Positions 9,609-18,238 of a stretch of DNA of 64,000 nt are shown here, in pieces; position 1 is the stretch's first letter; each line of letters begins with the position of its first letter. A program made the translations under genes and the position numbers. The notes below the pieces were generated by a model. That model saw only the letters and a list, made by a program, of their open reading frames with translations. It was not told the DNA's origin and did no database searches. This DNA comes from Acidobacteriota bacterium. GTDB taxonomy: Bacteria; Acidobacteriota; Thermoanaerobaculia; UBA5066. The DNA lies in assembly GCA_016716715.1 (NCBI GenBank), contig JADJVE010000012.1, forward strand, positions 1-64,000, written 5' to 3'.

Positions 9609-11789
9609 CTACCGGTAGTAACCGTTCACGTCGAGGACGAGGTTCAGCGAGCCGTTCGTGTTGTTCCGCACGGTCACGCGGCCGGTGCCGTCGCTCGAAA
9701 GGAAGAGGTGCGCGTTGTTCGCCCGCGTCCGGCCGGCCCGGAAGCTGACCGTCGAGACGGCTGGCGGAGACGCGAGCGTCGCGGGGTAAATCACGAGGTC
9801 GCCGGCGGCGGCCGGGCTCACGATCGTGACGTTCGCCGAGACCGTCTGCGTCCCGGCCGGAACGCCGCACGAACCGACGAGCGTGAACGTGCGCGAGGCC
9901 CCGGCGCCGAGCGCGGGTCCGCCGAGGGGGCCCGCCGCGTTGCGCGTGTCCACGAGGCGGCAGGGCGTGAGCGTGAAGAACGTCGTGGCCCCCTGCCGCG
10001 TCGGGGTCGGCGTAGGCGTCGGCGTTCGCGTCGGGGTCACGGTCGGAGTCGGCGGGGGCGGGGTGGGCAGGGTCGTGGGCGTCGAGGTTCGCGTCGGGGT
10101 CAGGGTCGGGGTCCTGGTCGGCGTCGGGGTCGGCGTGCCCGGCAGGAACGTCGGCGTCTGGGTCGGGGTCGCGGTGGCCGTCGGCGTCAGGGTCGGTGTG
10201 ATCGTCGGCGTCGCCGTCCGCGTCGCCGTCGCCGTCGGGGTGGGCGTCGGCGTCGGCGGGATGCCGGTCCCGTACGTGTAGAGGGACGTCGCGGTGTAGC
10301 CCTGGTTGGATGGGTTCCGGACGGTCACTTCGACGACGCCGTCGGCGTGCGCGCCCGTCGTCGCGTTGATCGTCGTCGCGTTCACGAAGGCGACGCCCGT
10401 CGCGGCCACGCCGCCGATCGTGACGGTCGCGCCCGAGACGAACCCCGTCCCCGAGATCGTCACCGCGGTGCCGCCGGCGGTCGGGCCCGCGTTCGGGGCG
10501 ACGTCCGTGACGATGGGGCCCGCGACCGTGCCGAAGCAGCTGGGGCGGCCCTCGACGTACGTCCGGATGCGCGCCGTGACGGCCTGGCTCGTCTCGCCCG
10601 GCACGCCGAGGAACATCTTGATGTTCGAGTATCCGCCGGAGCGCTGGTGGCAGTAGCTCATGATCGTCCCCTTCTCGGGGGGGACGCTCGTCGGACCGAC
10701 GTAGCACTCGCCCGACCAGCACTGGTCCACCTCGGGGGTGTAGCAGTGCGTGTGGGGCGAGCCGAAATTGTGCCCGAGCTCGTGCGCCACGACCATGAAG
10801 TCCCAGTAGGTGTACGAGATGTTCGTCGGAGCGACGCCGGAGAGGCTCGCGCTGACGCCGTACCCGGCGCCGCCGCAGAGCGCGTTCAGGTAGGCGATGC
10901 CGCCGCCGAGGCCCTTCCCCGAGAGCATGTGCGCCGTCGCCCGGGGAACGGTGCCGCGGTTCGTGCTCCAGTACGAAACGAACTCCGACAGCGCGGCGGA
11001 CGTGCCGCTCGTCGCGTTCCACGGGTCCGCCGCCGTCGTCCAGATGGAGAGGTGGTTCACCTGGAGCGTCACGAGAACGTCGCGCTGGTAAACCGCCGAG
11101 ACGAAGGCGAAGAGGTCGCCGACGTACTTCGTGAGGTTCGTCGTGGAGTTGAACTTCGCGTAGAGCTCGTAGTCCGTCTCCACGGCGATTCCCGCGAAGT
11201 ACATGACGTTGCTCAGCGCGCGCCGGTTCAGCGAGGCGGCGGGTTTCGTCTCGGGGGGAACGGGAAGCGAGTCCGTTCCGCACGTGAAGGTCCGCATCGC
11301 GTCGGGGACGTCGGTCTCGGGGTCCAGCGTCCGGACGAGGGTGCGGCCGGGAGGTCCGTCGCCGTAAGGGTGACGCTCCGGCCCGAGGACCGAGACGCGC
11401 CCGCCCGTGATCACGAAGCCGCGGAGCGAGCGCCCGCGCGCGAGGACGACGACGGACGACGGATCGCCGATGACGCGCCCCGTGAACCAGCGGTCGGTGG
11501 GAGCCGGGGCGAGGGTGTCGCCGAAACGGCCGTGGACGACGATCTGGGCGTCCGGCGCGAAGACCTGCCGCTGGGAAACCTCGAATTCCACGCTCGTTCC
11601 GTCGTCGAGCGTGACGGGCTGGGTCGTGATCCGGGCGTCCGGCCCGAGCGGCCCGTCGAGAACCCGGAACGTCCTGTCGTCCACGACCCGCTCGGCGTCG
11701 GCCCGGGCGGCGCCGAAGAGGCCGAACGCGGCCAGCGCGGCGGCCGCAAGGACACGCCCACCCGTACGCCCGCGCGAAACCCGGTTCAT
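9609..11789 (-). CDS. Secreted zinc metalloprotease with IPT/TIG domain, Thr-Pro linker and DTR-type C-terminal domain
   Basis: A 726-residue exported protein. A signal peptide is followed by a propeptide-like region and a reprolysin-like (M12-type) catalytic domain with zinc motif HELGHNFGSPHTH and Met-turn GTIMSYCH. Next come an IPT/TIG domain (DVAPNAGPTAGGTAVTISG), a long Thr-Pro linker and a C-terminal domain starting PCRLVDTRNAAGPLGG and ending DVNGYYR. The same C-terminal domain closes the unrelated protein at 45052-46389. The start is ATG 11789, chosen because AGGAAG lies 7 bases upstream and it opens a good signal peptide. The gene is divergent from the GT39-like gene. Confidence 0.85.
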   Translation of the reverse strand: MNRVSRGRTGGRVLAAAALAAFGLFGAARADAERVVDDRTFRVLDGPLGPDARITTQPVTLDDGTSVEFEVSQRQVFAPDAQIVVHGRFGDTLAPAPTDRWFTGRVIGDPSSVVVLARGRSLRGFVITGGRVSVLGPERHPYGDGPPGRTLVRTLDPETDVPDAMRTFTCGTDSLPVPPETKPAASLNRRALSNVMYFAGIAVETDYELYAKFNSTTNLTKYVGDLFAFVSAVYQRDVLVTLQVNHLSIWTTAADPWNATSGTSAALSEFVSYWSTNRGTVPRATAHMLSGKGLGGGIAYLNALCGGAGYGVSASLSGVAPTNISYTYWDFMVVAHELGHNFGSPHTHCYTPEVDQCWSGECYVGPTSVPPEKGTIMSYCHQRSGGYSNIKMFLGVPGETSQAVTARIRTYVEGRPSCFGTVAGPIVTDVAPNAGPTAGGTAVTISGTGFVSGATVTIGGVAATGVAFVNATTINATTGAHADGVVEVTVRNPSNQGYTATSLYTYGTGIPPTPTPTPTATATRTATPTITPTLTPTATATPTQTPTFLPGTPTPTPTRTPTLTPTRTSTPTTLPTPPPPTPTVTPTRTPTPTPTPTRQGATTFFTLTPCRLVDTRNAAGPLGGPALGAGASRTFTLVGSCGVPAGTQTVSANVTIVSPAAAGDLVIYPATLASPPAVSTVSFRAGRTRANNAHLFLSSDGTGRVTVRNNTNGSLNLVLDVNGYYR
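10003..10262. repeat. Low-complexity repeat encoding the Thr-Pro linker
   Basis: A degenerate short-period repeat of GTCGG/CGTCGG-type units (seen on the plus strand) lies inside the metalloprotease gene. It encodes alternating Thr and Pro with occasional Ala, Arg and Leu. It is in frame and encodes a flexible extracellular spacer. Length variation by slippage would be expected here. Confidence 0.85.
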
Positions 11790-11830
11790 GGACACACTTC
11801 CTGACAAGTAGTGTCGAGGCCCCACGGCGA

Positions 11831-13420
11831 GTGCGCGATCATGCGGGGGTGACCCGGTCCGAACGCTTCGCAGCGTGCGCCGCCGCCGCCGCCGCGGTCG
11901 CGTGGGGCTGGCCGGCCCTGACGTCGGGGTACGAGGGCCCGTACGACGAGGGCAACACGCTCTGCGCGGCCACGCGGGTTCTCGCGGGCGAGACGCCGTA
12001 CCGCGACTTCTGGAGCCTTCACCCCCCCGGGACGACGTGGCTTCTCGCCGGCGCGTTCCGCGTCTTCGGCGCCACGCTCGGCGTCGAGCGCGCCGTGAAG
12101 ATCGGCGTCGTCGCGCTCGCGGCCGTCCTCCTGTTCCTGCTCGCGCGGCTCGCGGCGCGAACGGGATGGGCCGCCGCGTCCGCGCTGCTCTTCGTCGTCC
12201 TCCCGACGCAGACGCTCTCGCTGCGGTCGCGCGACGCCGGCCTCGTCCTCGTCCTCGCCACGCTGCTCGCCGCGTGCGCGCCCACGGACCGCCCGCGCCG
12301 CCGCGCGCTCGTCGCCGGGCTTCTCGCGGGCCTCACGTTCTGGTTCAAGCAGGATTTCGTCGGGGCTGCGGCGGTGGCGGGAGCGATCGCCGTGGGGACG
12401 TCCGCCGCCCTGAGTGCGCCGTTAGGGCGGAAGCTTCGCGCGACTCTCTTCGACGCTCTCATCCCCTTCGCCGTCGGGCTTTCCATCGGCCTGGCCACGC
12501 TGGCGGCGACGCTGGCCGTGCGAGGGACCTTCAAGGAATTCTTCGAACAGGCGATCCTGTTTCCCACTTCGTCGTTCGGGCGATTCCGCTCGATTCCCCT
12601 TTCCTTGCGGTTCGAGCAGGTCGCCGAGGCCTTCGGACGGGGGATTTCTTCGAATGTGGCTCTGAATGCGGCCGCGGTGCCGATCCTCTTCGTCGCGGTT
12701 CTTGTGGCGGCGCTGGCAGGCGCGGCATGCGGGGGAGTGGCTCTGCGGCGAGGCGCGGGCGGCACGGCTGCGTCCGCGTCCGTCCTGCTGGCTTCTTCCG
12801 TCGCCGGTTTTCTTCTCCTCGCGGCGCCTTGGCAACGGGCGGATCTCGAGCACCTGAACCCCGCCCTCGCGCTCGCGCTCGTGGCGCTGGCGGCTCTCGC
12901 GGGGCCGCGCGAGGGGATCGCCGCTCCGCGGCTGCGTGCCGCGGGCGCGGCGCTCTTCGCCGCAGTGGCGCTCATAGCTCTCGTAGCTCTCGCGGCGCCC
13001 TCCGCGGCGCGAGGGACTGCGATTCCGTCCGACCTCGCGGAGGCGGCGCGCTTCGTCGCGGCGGAGTCGAAGCCGGGCGAGCGCATTTTCGTCGGGAACG
13101 AGCGTCACGACCGGCTCGTCTACAACGCGCCCCTCGTCTACTTCCTCGCGGGCCGCCCGAACGCGACGCGCTACGACAATCTGCACCCCGGAGTCATCAC
13201 GACGCGTACCGTGCAGGAGGAGATCGTCCGGTCGCTGGAGGCCTCCGGCGCGCGCTGGATCGTCCTGTGGGAAGGGCCGCCTCCCGGCGAGCCGAACGAA
13301 AGCTCGCTTTCGAGCGGCGTCGTCGTCCTCGACGAGTGGATCGCGCGCCGCGCGCGCGAGGCGGCGCGGTTCGGGAGCACTCGCGTGATGAGGATCGAGG
13401 AACCGGCTACGCGGCGCTGA
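11831..13420 (+). CDS. GT39-like polytopic membrane glycosyltransferase
   Basis: A protein of about 529 residues with roughly ten hydrophobic segments. The first loop carries acidic and aromatic residues in a typical arrangement (EGPYDEGNTLCA, then TPYRDFWSLHPPGTTWL), as in ArnT/PMT-like enzymes that use polyprenyl-phosphate sugars. The C-terminus is a soluble domain of about 110 residues (FVGNERHDRLVYNAPLVYFL). Acceptor and sugar cannot be told from the sequence. Two GTG starts compete, at 11831 and 11849; neither has a strong ribosome site. It is divergent from the metalloprotease and overlaps the convergent epimerase gene by 14 bases. Confidence 0.75.
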   Translation: MRDHAGVTRSERFAACAAAAAAVAWGWPALTSGYEGPYDEGNTLCAATRVLAGETPYRDFWSLHPPGTTWLLAGAFRVFGATLGVERAVKIGVVALAAVLLFLLARLAARTGWAAASALLFVVLPTQTLSLRSRDAGLVLVLATLLAACAPTDRPRRRALVAGLLAGLTFWFKQDFVGAAAVAGAIAVGTSAALSAPLGRKLRATLFDALIPFAVGLSIGLATLAATLAVRGTFKEFFEQAILFPTSSFGRFRSIPLSLRFEQVAEAFGRGISSNVALNAAAVPILFVAVLVAALAGAACGGVALRRGAGGTAASASVLLASSVAGFLLLAAPWQRADLEHLNPALALALVALAALAGPREGIAAPRLRAAGAALFAAVALIALVALAAPSAARGTAIPSDLAEAARFVAAESKPGERIFVGNERHDRLVYNAPLVYFLAGRPNATRYDNLHPGVITTRTVQEEIVRSLEASGARWIVLWEGPPPGEPNESSLSSGVVVLDEWIARRAREAARFGSTRVMRIEEPATRR

Positions 13421-14306
13421 CGCCGAGGCCGGCGGCGAAGCCTTCGTCCAGCGTCCTCGGGCGATATCCACACGCCGCGGCGAACGGCCCGAAGTCGAGA
13501 TCCGCGTCCTGGTTCAGGCCGAGGAGCGCCTCGGGCGTGAGGAAGAAGGAGGGCGAGACCTTCACGGCGAGCGAGGCCGCGGCCATCGCAAGCGGCAGCG
13601 GGACGTGGAAAATGCGGCGCCGCTGCCCCAGCGCGGTCGCGACGCGCGCGACGAGGTCGTCGAACGACAGCACCGTCGCGCCCGACACGCCCCACGTTCC
13701 ACCGGCTGCGGCCGCGCTCGAGAGCGCGATCTCGACGGCGGCCGCCACGTCCTCGACGTGGACGGGCTGGACCTTCGCGGTCCCGGGGCCGAAGACGGGG
13801 AAGACGCCGGGCGCGTTCTTCACGAGCTCGACGAGGCGCGCGAAGTGGAGGCCGCCGCCCTCGCCGTAGACCATGGTCGGCCGGAGCACGACGAACGGGA
13901 TCCCGGAAGCCGCGACGAGCGCCTCCGCATCGACCTTCGACTGCCCGTAGCTGTTCTTCTTAGCGTACGCGGCCGAGACCGCCGAGACGTAGACGACGCG
14001 CGCCGCGCCCCACCGGCGCGCCGCCGCGAGGACGTTGCGCGTCCCGTCGACGTTCACGGTGCGGATCTTTTCCGGCGGGTTTGGAAGCATCGCGGCCGCG
14101 GCGTGGACGACGGCGGTGACGCCCGAGCCGAGCGGCTCGAGAGACGCGGGGTCGAGGATGTCCCCCCGCACGAGGTCGACGCCCGGCAGGTCGGCGGGAA
14201 GACCTTCGGCGGCGGGAACGAGGCCGCGGACCCGAAGGCCCGAGGCGGTGAGACGGCGCGCGACACGGCGGCCGACGTAGCCGCTGACTCCGGTGAGAAA
14301 GATCAT
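13407..14306 (-). CDS. NAD(P)-dependent epimerase/dehydratase (extended SDR)
   Basis: A 299-residue Rossmann-fold protein. The nucleotide motif is TGVSGYVGRR at the N-terminus. The active-site Tyr and Lys fit in SYGQSKVDAE, after VYVSAVSAAYAKKN. The C-terminal half (VHVEDVAAAVEIAL) is typical of UDP-sugar or NDUFA9-like atypical SDRs. The start ATG overlaps the stop of the upstream gene as ATGA, so the two are co-translated. The substrate is unknown. Confidence 0.85.
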   Translation of the reverse strand: MIFLTGVSGYVGRRVARRLTASGLRVRGLVPAAEGLPADLPGVDLVRGDILDPASLEPLGSGVTAVVHAAAAMLPNPPEKIRTVNVDGTRNVLAAARRWGAARVVYVSAVSAAYAKKNSYGQSKVDAEALVAASGIPFVVLRPTMVYGEGGGLHFARLVELVKNAPGVFPVFGPGTAKVQPVHVEDVAAAVEIALSSAAAAGGTWGVSGATVLSFDDLVARVATALGQRRRIFHVPLPLAMAAASLAVKVSPSFFLTPEALLGLNQDADLDFGPFAAACGYRPRTLDEGFAAGLGVSAA

Positions 14307-15202
14307 GGGCCGGAGTTTGCCTGACGCCCCCACGCGAGGAAGTCCTTCTGCAGTTCCGGCGCTCCCGTCCCGAGCGCCGCGGCGAGCGCGGCCGCGTCTC
14401 CGGCGCCGCCCTTCGCGACCGACTTCAGAAAAGCCCGGAAGCTCGCGGCCCGCGCGGCGTCGCCGAGGCACCAGCGCACGAGCATCGCGCTCGTCGTCGT
14501 CGCGTCGCGGCGCGATCCGGAGTTCGCGAAGAGCCGGGTGGCGGGGGAGAGCAGCGCCGCGAGCGGAAGCGATTTCCCGGCGCGGGCGCTCTGGATCCAG
14601 GCGTCCGGGATCTCGCGCGCTTCGAACGTGTCGGGCTGGAGCCTGCCCTCGGCGTCCACGCGGCACCACGCCAGATCCTCGGCAAGGCCCTCGTCGAGCC
14701 AGGCGGCGGGCGACGCACCCAGGGCGCCCTGCGAGAGGAGGTGAGTGAGCTCGTGGACGAGGAGGGCCCGCGAGTCGAGCGGGGTCAGCCCGAGGGCGAA
14801 GGCCGCGAGCCCGGCGCCGGCATGGCCTCTGGCGGCGAAAGAGGGGCTGCCGTCCGACTCGACGAAGCGCCTGTAACGCTCGTCGCTGGAATAGATTACG
14901 ACGACTTGCCCAGCTCCTGGCGCGGCTGCGAGACCGAATCGGGCGGTGTAGGTTGACGCGAGGCGCTCGGCCACGGCGTCGAGGCCCGTCAGCTCTCCCA
15001 TGGCGGCGTCGGTGACGAGCCGCCACGACCCCAGCCGCGCCTCTCGGCCGAGCGGCCGCATCGCATTGCGCGCCTTGAGGATACGGGCGGGATCGGCCCC
15101 AGCGACCGCAGGCTGGGGCGACTCGGCAACTGCAAGGCCAGCCAGGGCGCCAATGGCGCCGAGGATGAGGAGCCCTGAAAGGGAGGCGATTGGTCGGCTC
15201 AT
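14303..15202 (-). CDS. Secreted gluzincin-like (peptidase MA family) protein
   Basis: A 299-residue protein with an N-terminal signal peptide (ASLSGLLILGAIGALAGLAV). The zinc-binding motif HELTHLLS is followed by WLDEGLAED, giving the His-Glu-His plus downstream Glu layout of gluzincins. The VVVIYSSDERYRRFVESDG segment is common in this group of short secreted peptidase-like proteins. It is first in a two-gene unit with the epimerase. No ribosome site is visible. A TAACCT hexamer at 15211-15216 lies 8 bases before the ATG and could give a leaderless transcript. Confidence 0.78.
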   Translation of the reverse strand: MSRPIASLSGLLILGAIGALAGLAVAESPQPAVAGADPARILKARNAMRPLGREARLGSWRLVTDAAMGELTGLDAVAERLASTYTARFGLAAAPGAGQVVVIYSSDERYRRFVESDGSPSFAARGHAGAGLAAFALGLTPLDSRALLVHELTHLLSQGALGASPAAWLDEGLAEDLAWCRVDAEGRLQPDTFEAREIPDAWIQSARAGKSLPLAALLSPATRLFANSGSRRDATTTSAMLVRWCLGDAARAASFRAFLKSVAKGGAGDAAALAAALGTGAPELQKDFLAWGRQANSGP

Positions 15203-15355
15203 CTCGGAAGAGGTTAACGGATCTTCGCCCCGAAGGTGTCTAACGAGAAAGCCGTGAATCTGAATTCTCTTTGTCGACTATTCAAAGAAGATCTTCCTCT
15301 TCGATTTCCTTATTGACACGGCCCCGGTTATGAAACAATTCCACAAGGTTTACCG

Positions 15356-15398
15356 GGAGCACCCGCAGGGTAGCGGGCGAAGCTCCTTTATGGAGAGG
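15356..15398 (+). promoter_or_regulatory. Folded mRNA leader of the ECF sigma gene with two competing hairpins
   Basis: GGAGC at 15356-15360 can pair with GCTCC at 15382-15386, enclosing a second stem of CCCGC at 15362-15366 with GCGGG at 15373-15377. Alternatively CTCC at 15383-15386 can pair with GGAG at 15392-15395, which is part of the ribosome site GGAGAGG of the sigma gene. The two folds exclude each other. It fits no riboswitch family I know. The regulatory role is inferred from base pairing alone. Confidence 0.45.
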
Positions 15399-15403
15399 TT
15401 CTC

Positions 15404-16024
15404 ATGGCTGCATGGGACCCCACAGACGGAATGCAGCCCGCAATCGCGGGCGGTGGAAGTCTGTCCGAGGTCGCGGTCCTGCGCGCGGTCCTCTCCGACG
15501 AGCTGCCTGCAAATGACGACGTCGCCTCCGAGGCCATCGGCACGACGCCGGGCGAGTGGGACTGGAACGCTCTCAACAACGTGCTGCGTCCGAAGCTCGT
15601 GAGCCTCGCGATGCGGAAGTACCGCTTCAGCCGCGAGGAAGCGGAAGACGCGGTGCAGACGGTCTACATGCGCGTCCTCGCGCGCGACCCGCGCGTGAAG
15701 GACCCGATCGGCTACGTGAAGATCGCGTTCCTCAACACCTGCCTGAACATCGCGACGTCGCGCGAGCGGCGCACGGAGCAGTTCCCCGAGGGGATGGACG
15801 TCTCCGATCCGTCGTGCGAGAAGGTCACGGCGCGCCTCGAGGCCGTGCGCATGGTCAACAAGGCCATTCGCAGCGCGGGCCCGCGGTGCAAGAAGATCGT
15901 CCGCCTCTACTTCGGCCAGGAGTACAGCCTCGCCGAGATGACGAAGGCGACGGGCTACTCGCAGAAGACGGTGTGGAAGCGCATCTGGGGCTGCCTCGAC
16001 AAGATGCGGAAGGTGCTCGCGTGA
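15404..16024 (+). CDS. ECF-type RNA polymerase sigma factor
   Basis: A 206-residue sigma-70 family protein. Region 2 is seen in FSREEAEDAVQTVYMRVLAR around residues 75-95, and region 4 in YSLAEMTKATGYSQKTVWKR near the C-terminus, including the helix-turn-helix. An N-terminal extension of about 45 residues precedes region 2. The start is ATG 15404, with GGAGAGG at 15392-15398. The stop overlaps the GTG of the next gene (GTGA), so sigma factor and partner are co-expressed. ECF factors are normally held by a co-encoded anti-sigma factor; the next gene fits that place. Confidence 0.88.
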   Translation: MAAWDPTDGMQPAIAGGGSLSEVAVLRAVLSDELPANDDVASEAIGTTPGEWDWNALNNVLRPKLVSLAMRKYRFSREEAEDAVQTVYMRVLARDPRVKDPIGYVKIAFLNTCLNIATSRERRTEQFPEGMDVSDPSCEKVTARLEAVRMVNKAIRSAGPRCKKIVRLYFGQEYSLAEMTKATGYSQKTVWKRIWGCLDKMRKVLA

Positions 16025-17365
16025 GCGCGAACCCGAACGTCGCCGTCTGCCCCGAGCACTGGCAGCTCTTCGAGCTGATCACCGAGGGGACGACCGAGCT
16101 GAACGCGCACGTGAAGCAGCACGTCGAGACCGGCTGCACGTCGTGCAACGGAAAGCTCGAAGGCATCCAGACGATCGAGCGCGCGCGCGTCATGAAGGAC
16201 GAGTTCGACGCGTTCTTCGACGAGATCCCGTCTGACGACGCGCCGGCCGACGAGCGCGAGAAGTTCCTGTCGCAGTTCAAGCGGAAGAGCCGCCCCGCCG
16301 ACCGCCTCGGGCGCCTGTCGTTCGACGGCAAGCAGATCGCGGCCGAGATCGTGAAGCTCGCGGGCGAGCAGGGGATCGACGCGGCGAAGTCCCGCATCGA
16401 GGCGATTGAGGCCGATCCCAGCCGCGGCTACGCCCTGCTGTATGCGGCGCAGCTCGCGATGCCGAAGGTCTCCAGCGACCCGGCGATGTACGTCGAGCTC
16501 GCGAAGGCGATCGCGGCGGCGTCGAAGAGCCTCCCGTTCCTGAAGGACAAGGGCCCCGCGCAGCCCGTCTGCCGCGAGCAGGTCATGGGCGAGGCGCAGC
16601 TGCTCGAGTCGAACGCGCTGAACTACCTCGGCAAGTGCGCCGAATCGCGCGCGGTCGCTCAGGCGGCGCGCGTCAGCTTCGTCGAGGCGGGCGAGGACAC
16701 CTTTGCCCTCGCTCTGGCGGACTACTTCGAGGGTTCGGCCGCGAGCTTCGAAGGGGACTGGGCTTCGGCCTGGAAGCTGCTCCGCAGGGCACTCGGCGAG
16801 TTCCAGCTTTATGGACAGGAGAACTGGGCGGGAAGGACCGAAGCGAGTTTGGGCGTTCTCCTCACGAACCGTAACCGAAATGAATCCGCGCTCCATTTCT
16901 ACAACGGTGCCCTCCAAAACCTGCATCCGGTTCTTGACGAAGTCGTCTACGCGAACACCTCGGGAATAAGGCCTTCGCGCTGCTGCTCCTCGGGCGGCTG
17001 GAAGCCGCGAAGGCGACCTACGCCAAAGGCCTTGGGCTTTGCACGGCGGCTCGACCTGAAGCTGGCGCTCTTCTCGATCCGGTACGGGCCTCGCCCAGAT
17101 CGAACTGAAGAAGGGACGCGCTTCAAGGCACTTCAACTCCTTCCGGAAGCACGAAGAGATGCTCACGCGGGTTCGCGCTCTTCGCCGCGAGATCCCGGGT
17201 GTCGCGGTTGCGTTCGATCCGGCGATTCGCGAGCTCTTCGCCCAGGCCGACGAGGCCGACATTTCCAGGGAGCTGGTCGCTCACGTTGTCGAGTACCTCG
17301 AGGCCCGCGATCGCGGCGTTCAGAAGGGGTACAAGCCTTTCCGTCTGGTGGTCAACGGAAACTGA
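16021..17365 (+). pseudogene. Zinc-finger/TPR-like putative anti-sigma partner, frame broken as sequenced
   Basis: The GTG start overlaps the sigma gene stop. The N-terminus carries HVKQHVETGCTSC, close to the H-x3-C-x2-C zinc motif of ZAS anti-sigma factors. Residues about 130-400 form helical repeats with TPR-like spacing (ALADYFEGSAASFEGDWASA, ALHFYNGALQNL). The expected protein (about 448 residues) changes frame near 16962, 17045 and 17090 and resumes in the part ending GYKPFRLVVNGN. Either this is a recent pseudogene or the sequence has small errors; the flanking coding sequence still looks conserved. No membrane segment is seen, so it would be a soluble anti-sigma factor. Confidence 0.6.
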
Positions 17366-17439
17366 TCTTTCTCTAGACAACGTTCAATAGTCAGGGGGCG
17401 GGGTGCCATGAATCGGGTGCCTCAAAATAAATCTTTTCA

Positions 17440-17468
17440 AGAGGGGGGTCAAAGGTGTGCCCCCCTCT
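17440..17468 (+). terminator. Perfect 9-bp hairpin behind the sigma/partner operon
   Basis: AGAGGGGGG at 17440-17448 pairs with CCCCCCTCT at 17460-17468 around an 11-base loop. No T-run follows, so termination is uncertain. A TATATAT run at 17474-17480 directly after it could instead serve as the -10 element of the small peptide gene downstream. Confidence 0.45.
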
Positions 17469-17550
17469 GTCCGTATATATAGCCCACGGTTAGAGGACCA
17501 AACAAAGCTCAATTCTTGTCACGCGGCTTAGGCCGCACCTAGGAGGACTT

Positions 17551-17610
17551 ATGGATTTCATGTTCGCGATCATGTGCCTCTTCAGCGGCACGTTCCCCAT
17601 CGGCGGCTGA
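17551..17610 (+). CDS. 19-residue hydrophobic peptide gene
   Basis: ATG 17551 is preceded by AGGAGG at 17541-17546, four bases upstream and among the strongest ribosome sites in the window. The product MDFMFAIMCLFSGTFPIGG is hydrophobic, has one cysteine and ends in Gly-Gly. Upstream lie a small GCGGC-TTAG-GCCGC hairpin (17523-17536) and a TATATAT run (17474-17480); downstream lie two hairpins. It follows the sigma factor and TPR-like partner. Function is unknown. Possible roles are a signalling peptide sensed by the TPR protein, a small membrane peptide or a regulatory leader. There is no larger open frame behind it on this strand. Confidence 0.55.
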   Translation: MDFMFAIMCLFSGTFPIGG

Positions 17611-17638
17611 GCTCCTAACCCACTTTCGCCCAATTTGA

Positions 17639-17687
17639 CTGGCTAGGCCAGCCTACTGATAGGTGTTTTCGCGCGTGCAAACGCGCG
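17639..17687 (+). terminator. Two short hairpins behind the peptide gene
   Basis: CTGGC at 17639-17643 pairs with GCCAG at 17647-17651. CGCGCGT at 17670-17676 pairs with ACGCGCG at 17681-17687 around a GCAA tetraloop, followed by ATTTGGGTGCTTTCT. The second is a plausible weak terminator. The stretch 17688-17798 up to the tautomerase gene shows nothing else. Confidence 0.45.
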
Positions 17688-17798
17688 ATTTGGGTGCTTT
17701 CTAGAGCCCCAGCCTGCGAATCGACCATTCCCCCGAGTCCTTCTCCAGGCCGATTGCGAACGCCCCGCTGTCGTGCGGGGAGGTCAGTTCCTCGGCCT

Positions 17799-18182
17799 TC
17801 ACCCCGCGTACTGCGCTTCGCCGTTCCCGAACGACCAGTTCTCCTTGACGACCTCGACGAGGTTCACGAAGACGTCTTCCTTCCGCAGGCCGACGCGGTT
17901 CGCGAGGTTCTCGGCGATCTTCGCGTAAAGGGCCTTCTTGATCTCGACGGTCCGGCCCGTCGAGAGCGTGATCTGGACGAAGACGACGTCGTCGGAGCGC
18001 TTGATCCCGAGGTAGGCCGGGTCGTAGATGAGGCCGTCCGACCCGTGCTCGGTGATCACCTGGAAGCGGTCGTCCTTCGGGATCCCGATGGTCGCCACCA
18101 TGGCGTCGTGGACGGAGTCGGCGACGGCGCGGCGGTATTCCGGGGTCCTGCCTTCGCGGAGGGAGATGCGGACGAGCGGCAT
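17799..18182 (-). CDS. Tautomerase family protein
   Basis: A 127-residue protein beginning MPLVRISLREGR, with the catalytic Pro2 expected of the 4-oxalocrotonate tautomerase/MIF superfamily. The C-terminal half (KKALYAKIAENLANRVGLRK, then EDVFVNLVEV) is the second beta-alpha-beta unit. Its length fits the longer single-chain, Tautomerase_2-type members. AGGAGG lies 6 bases before the ATG. It stands alone between the peptide gene and the ACT-domain gene; substrate unknown. Confidence 0.85.
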   Translation of the reverse strand: MPLVRISLREGRTPEYRRAVADSVHDAMVATIGIPKDDRFQVITEHGSDGLIYDPAYLGIKRSDDVVFVQITLSTGRTVEIKKALYAKIAENLANRVGLRKEDVFVNLVEVVKENWSFGNGEAQYAG

Positions 18183-18238
18183 GAGGGCCTCCTGTGGTGC
18201 CGGACGTTACCGCTCCTTACCTTCGGATCCTCCGGGAG

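Noticed and set aside
10003..10262. Repetitive block that could suggest a CRISPR or tandem-repeat locus
   Set aside because: It is in frame inside the metalloprotease, has no spacers of regular length and encodes a Thr-Pro linker.
8086..11283. Minus-strand open frame of over 1,000 codons
   Set aside because: Only its last 486 codons (MmsA) are real; the rest is Arg/Asp-rich antiframe of the metalloprotease gene.
15301..15403. Cyclic-di-GMP or other known riboswitch in the sigma leader
   Set aside because: The conserved cores of the riboswitch families I know are absent; only simple competing stems are seen.
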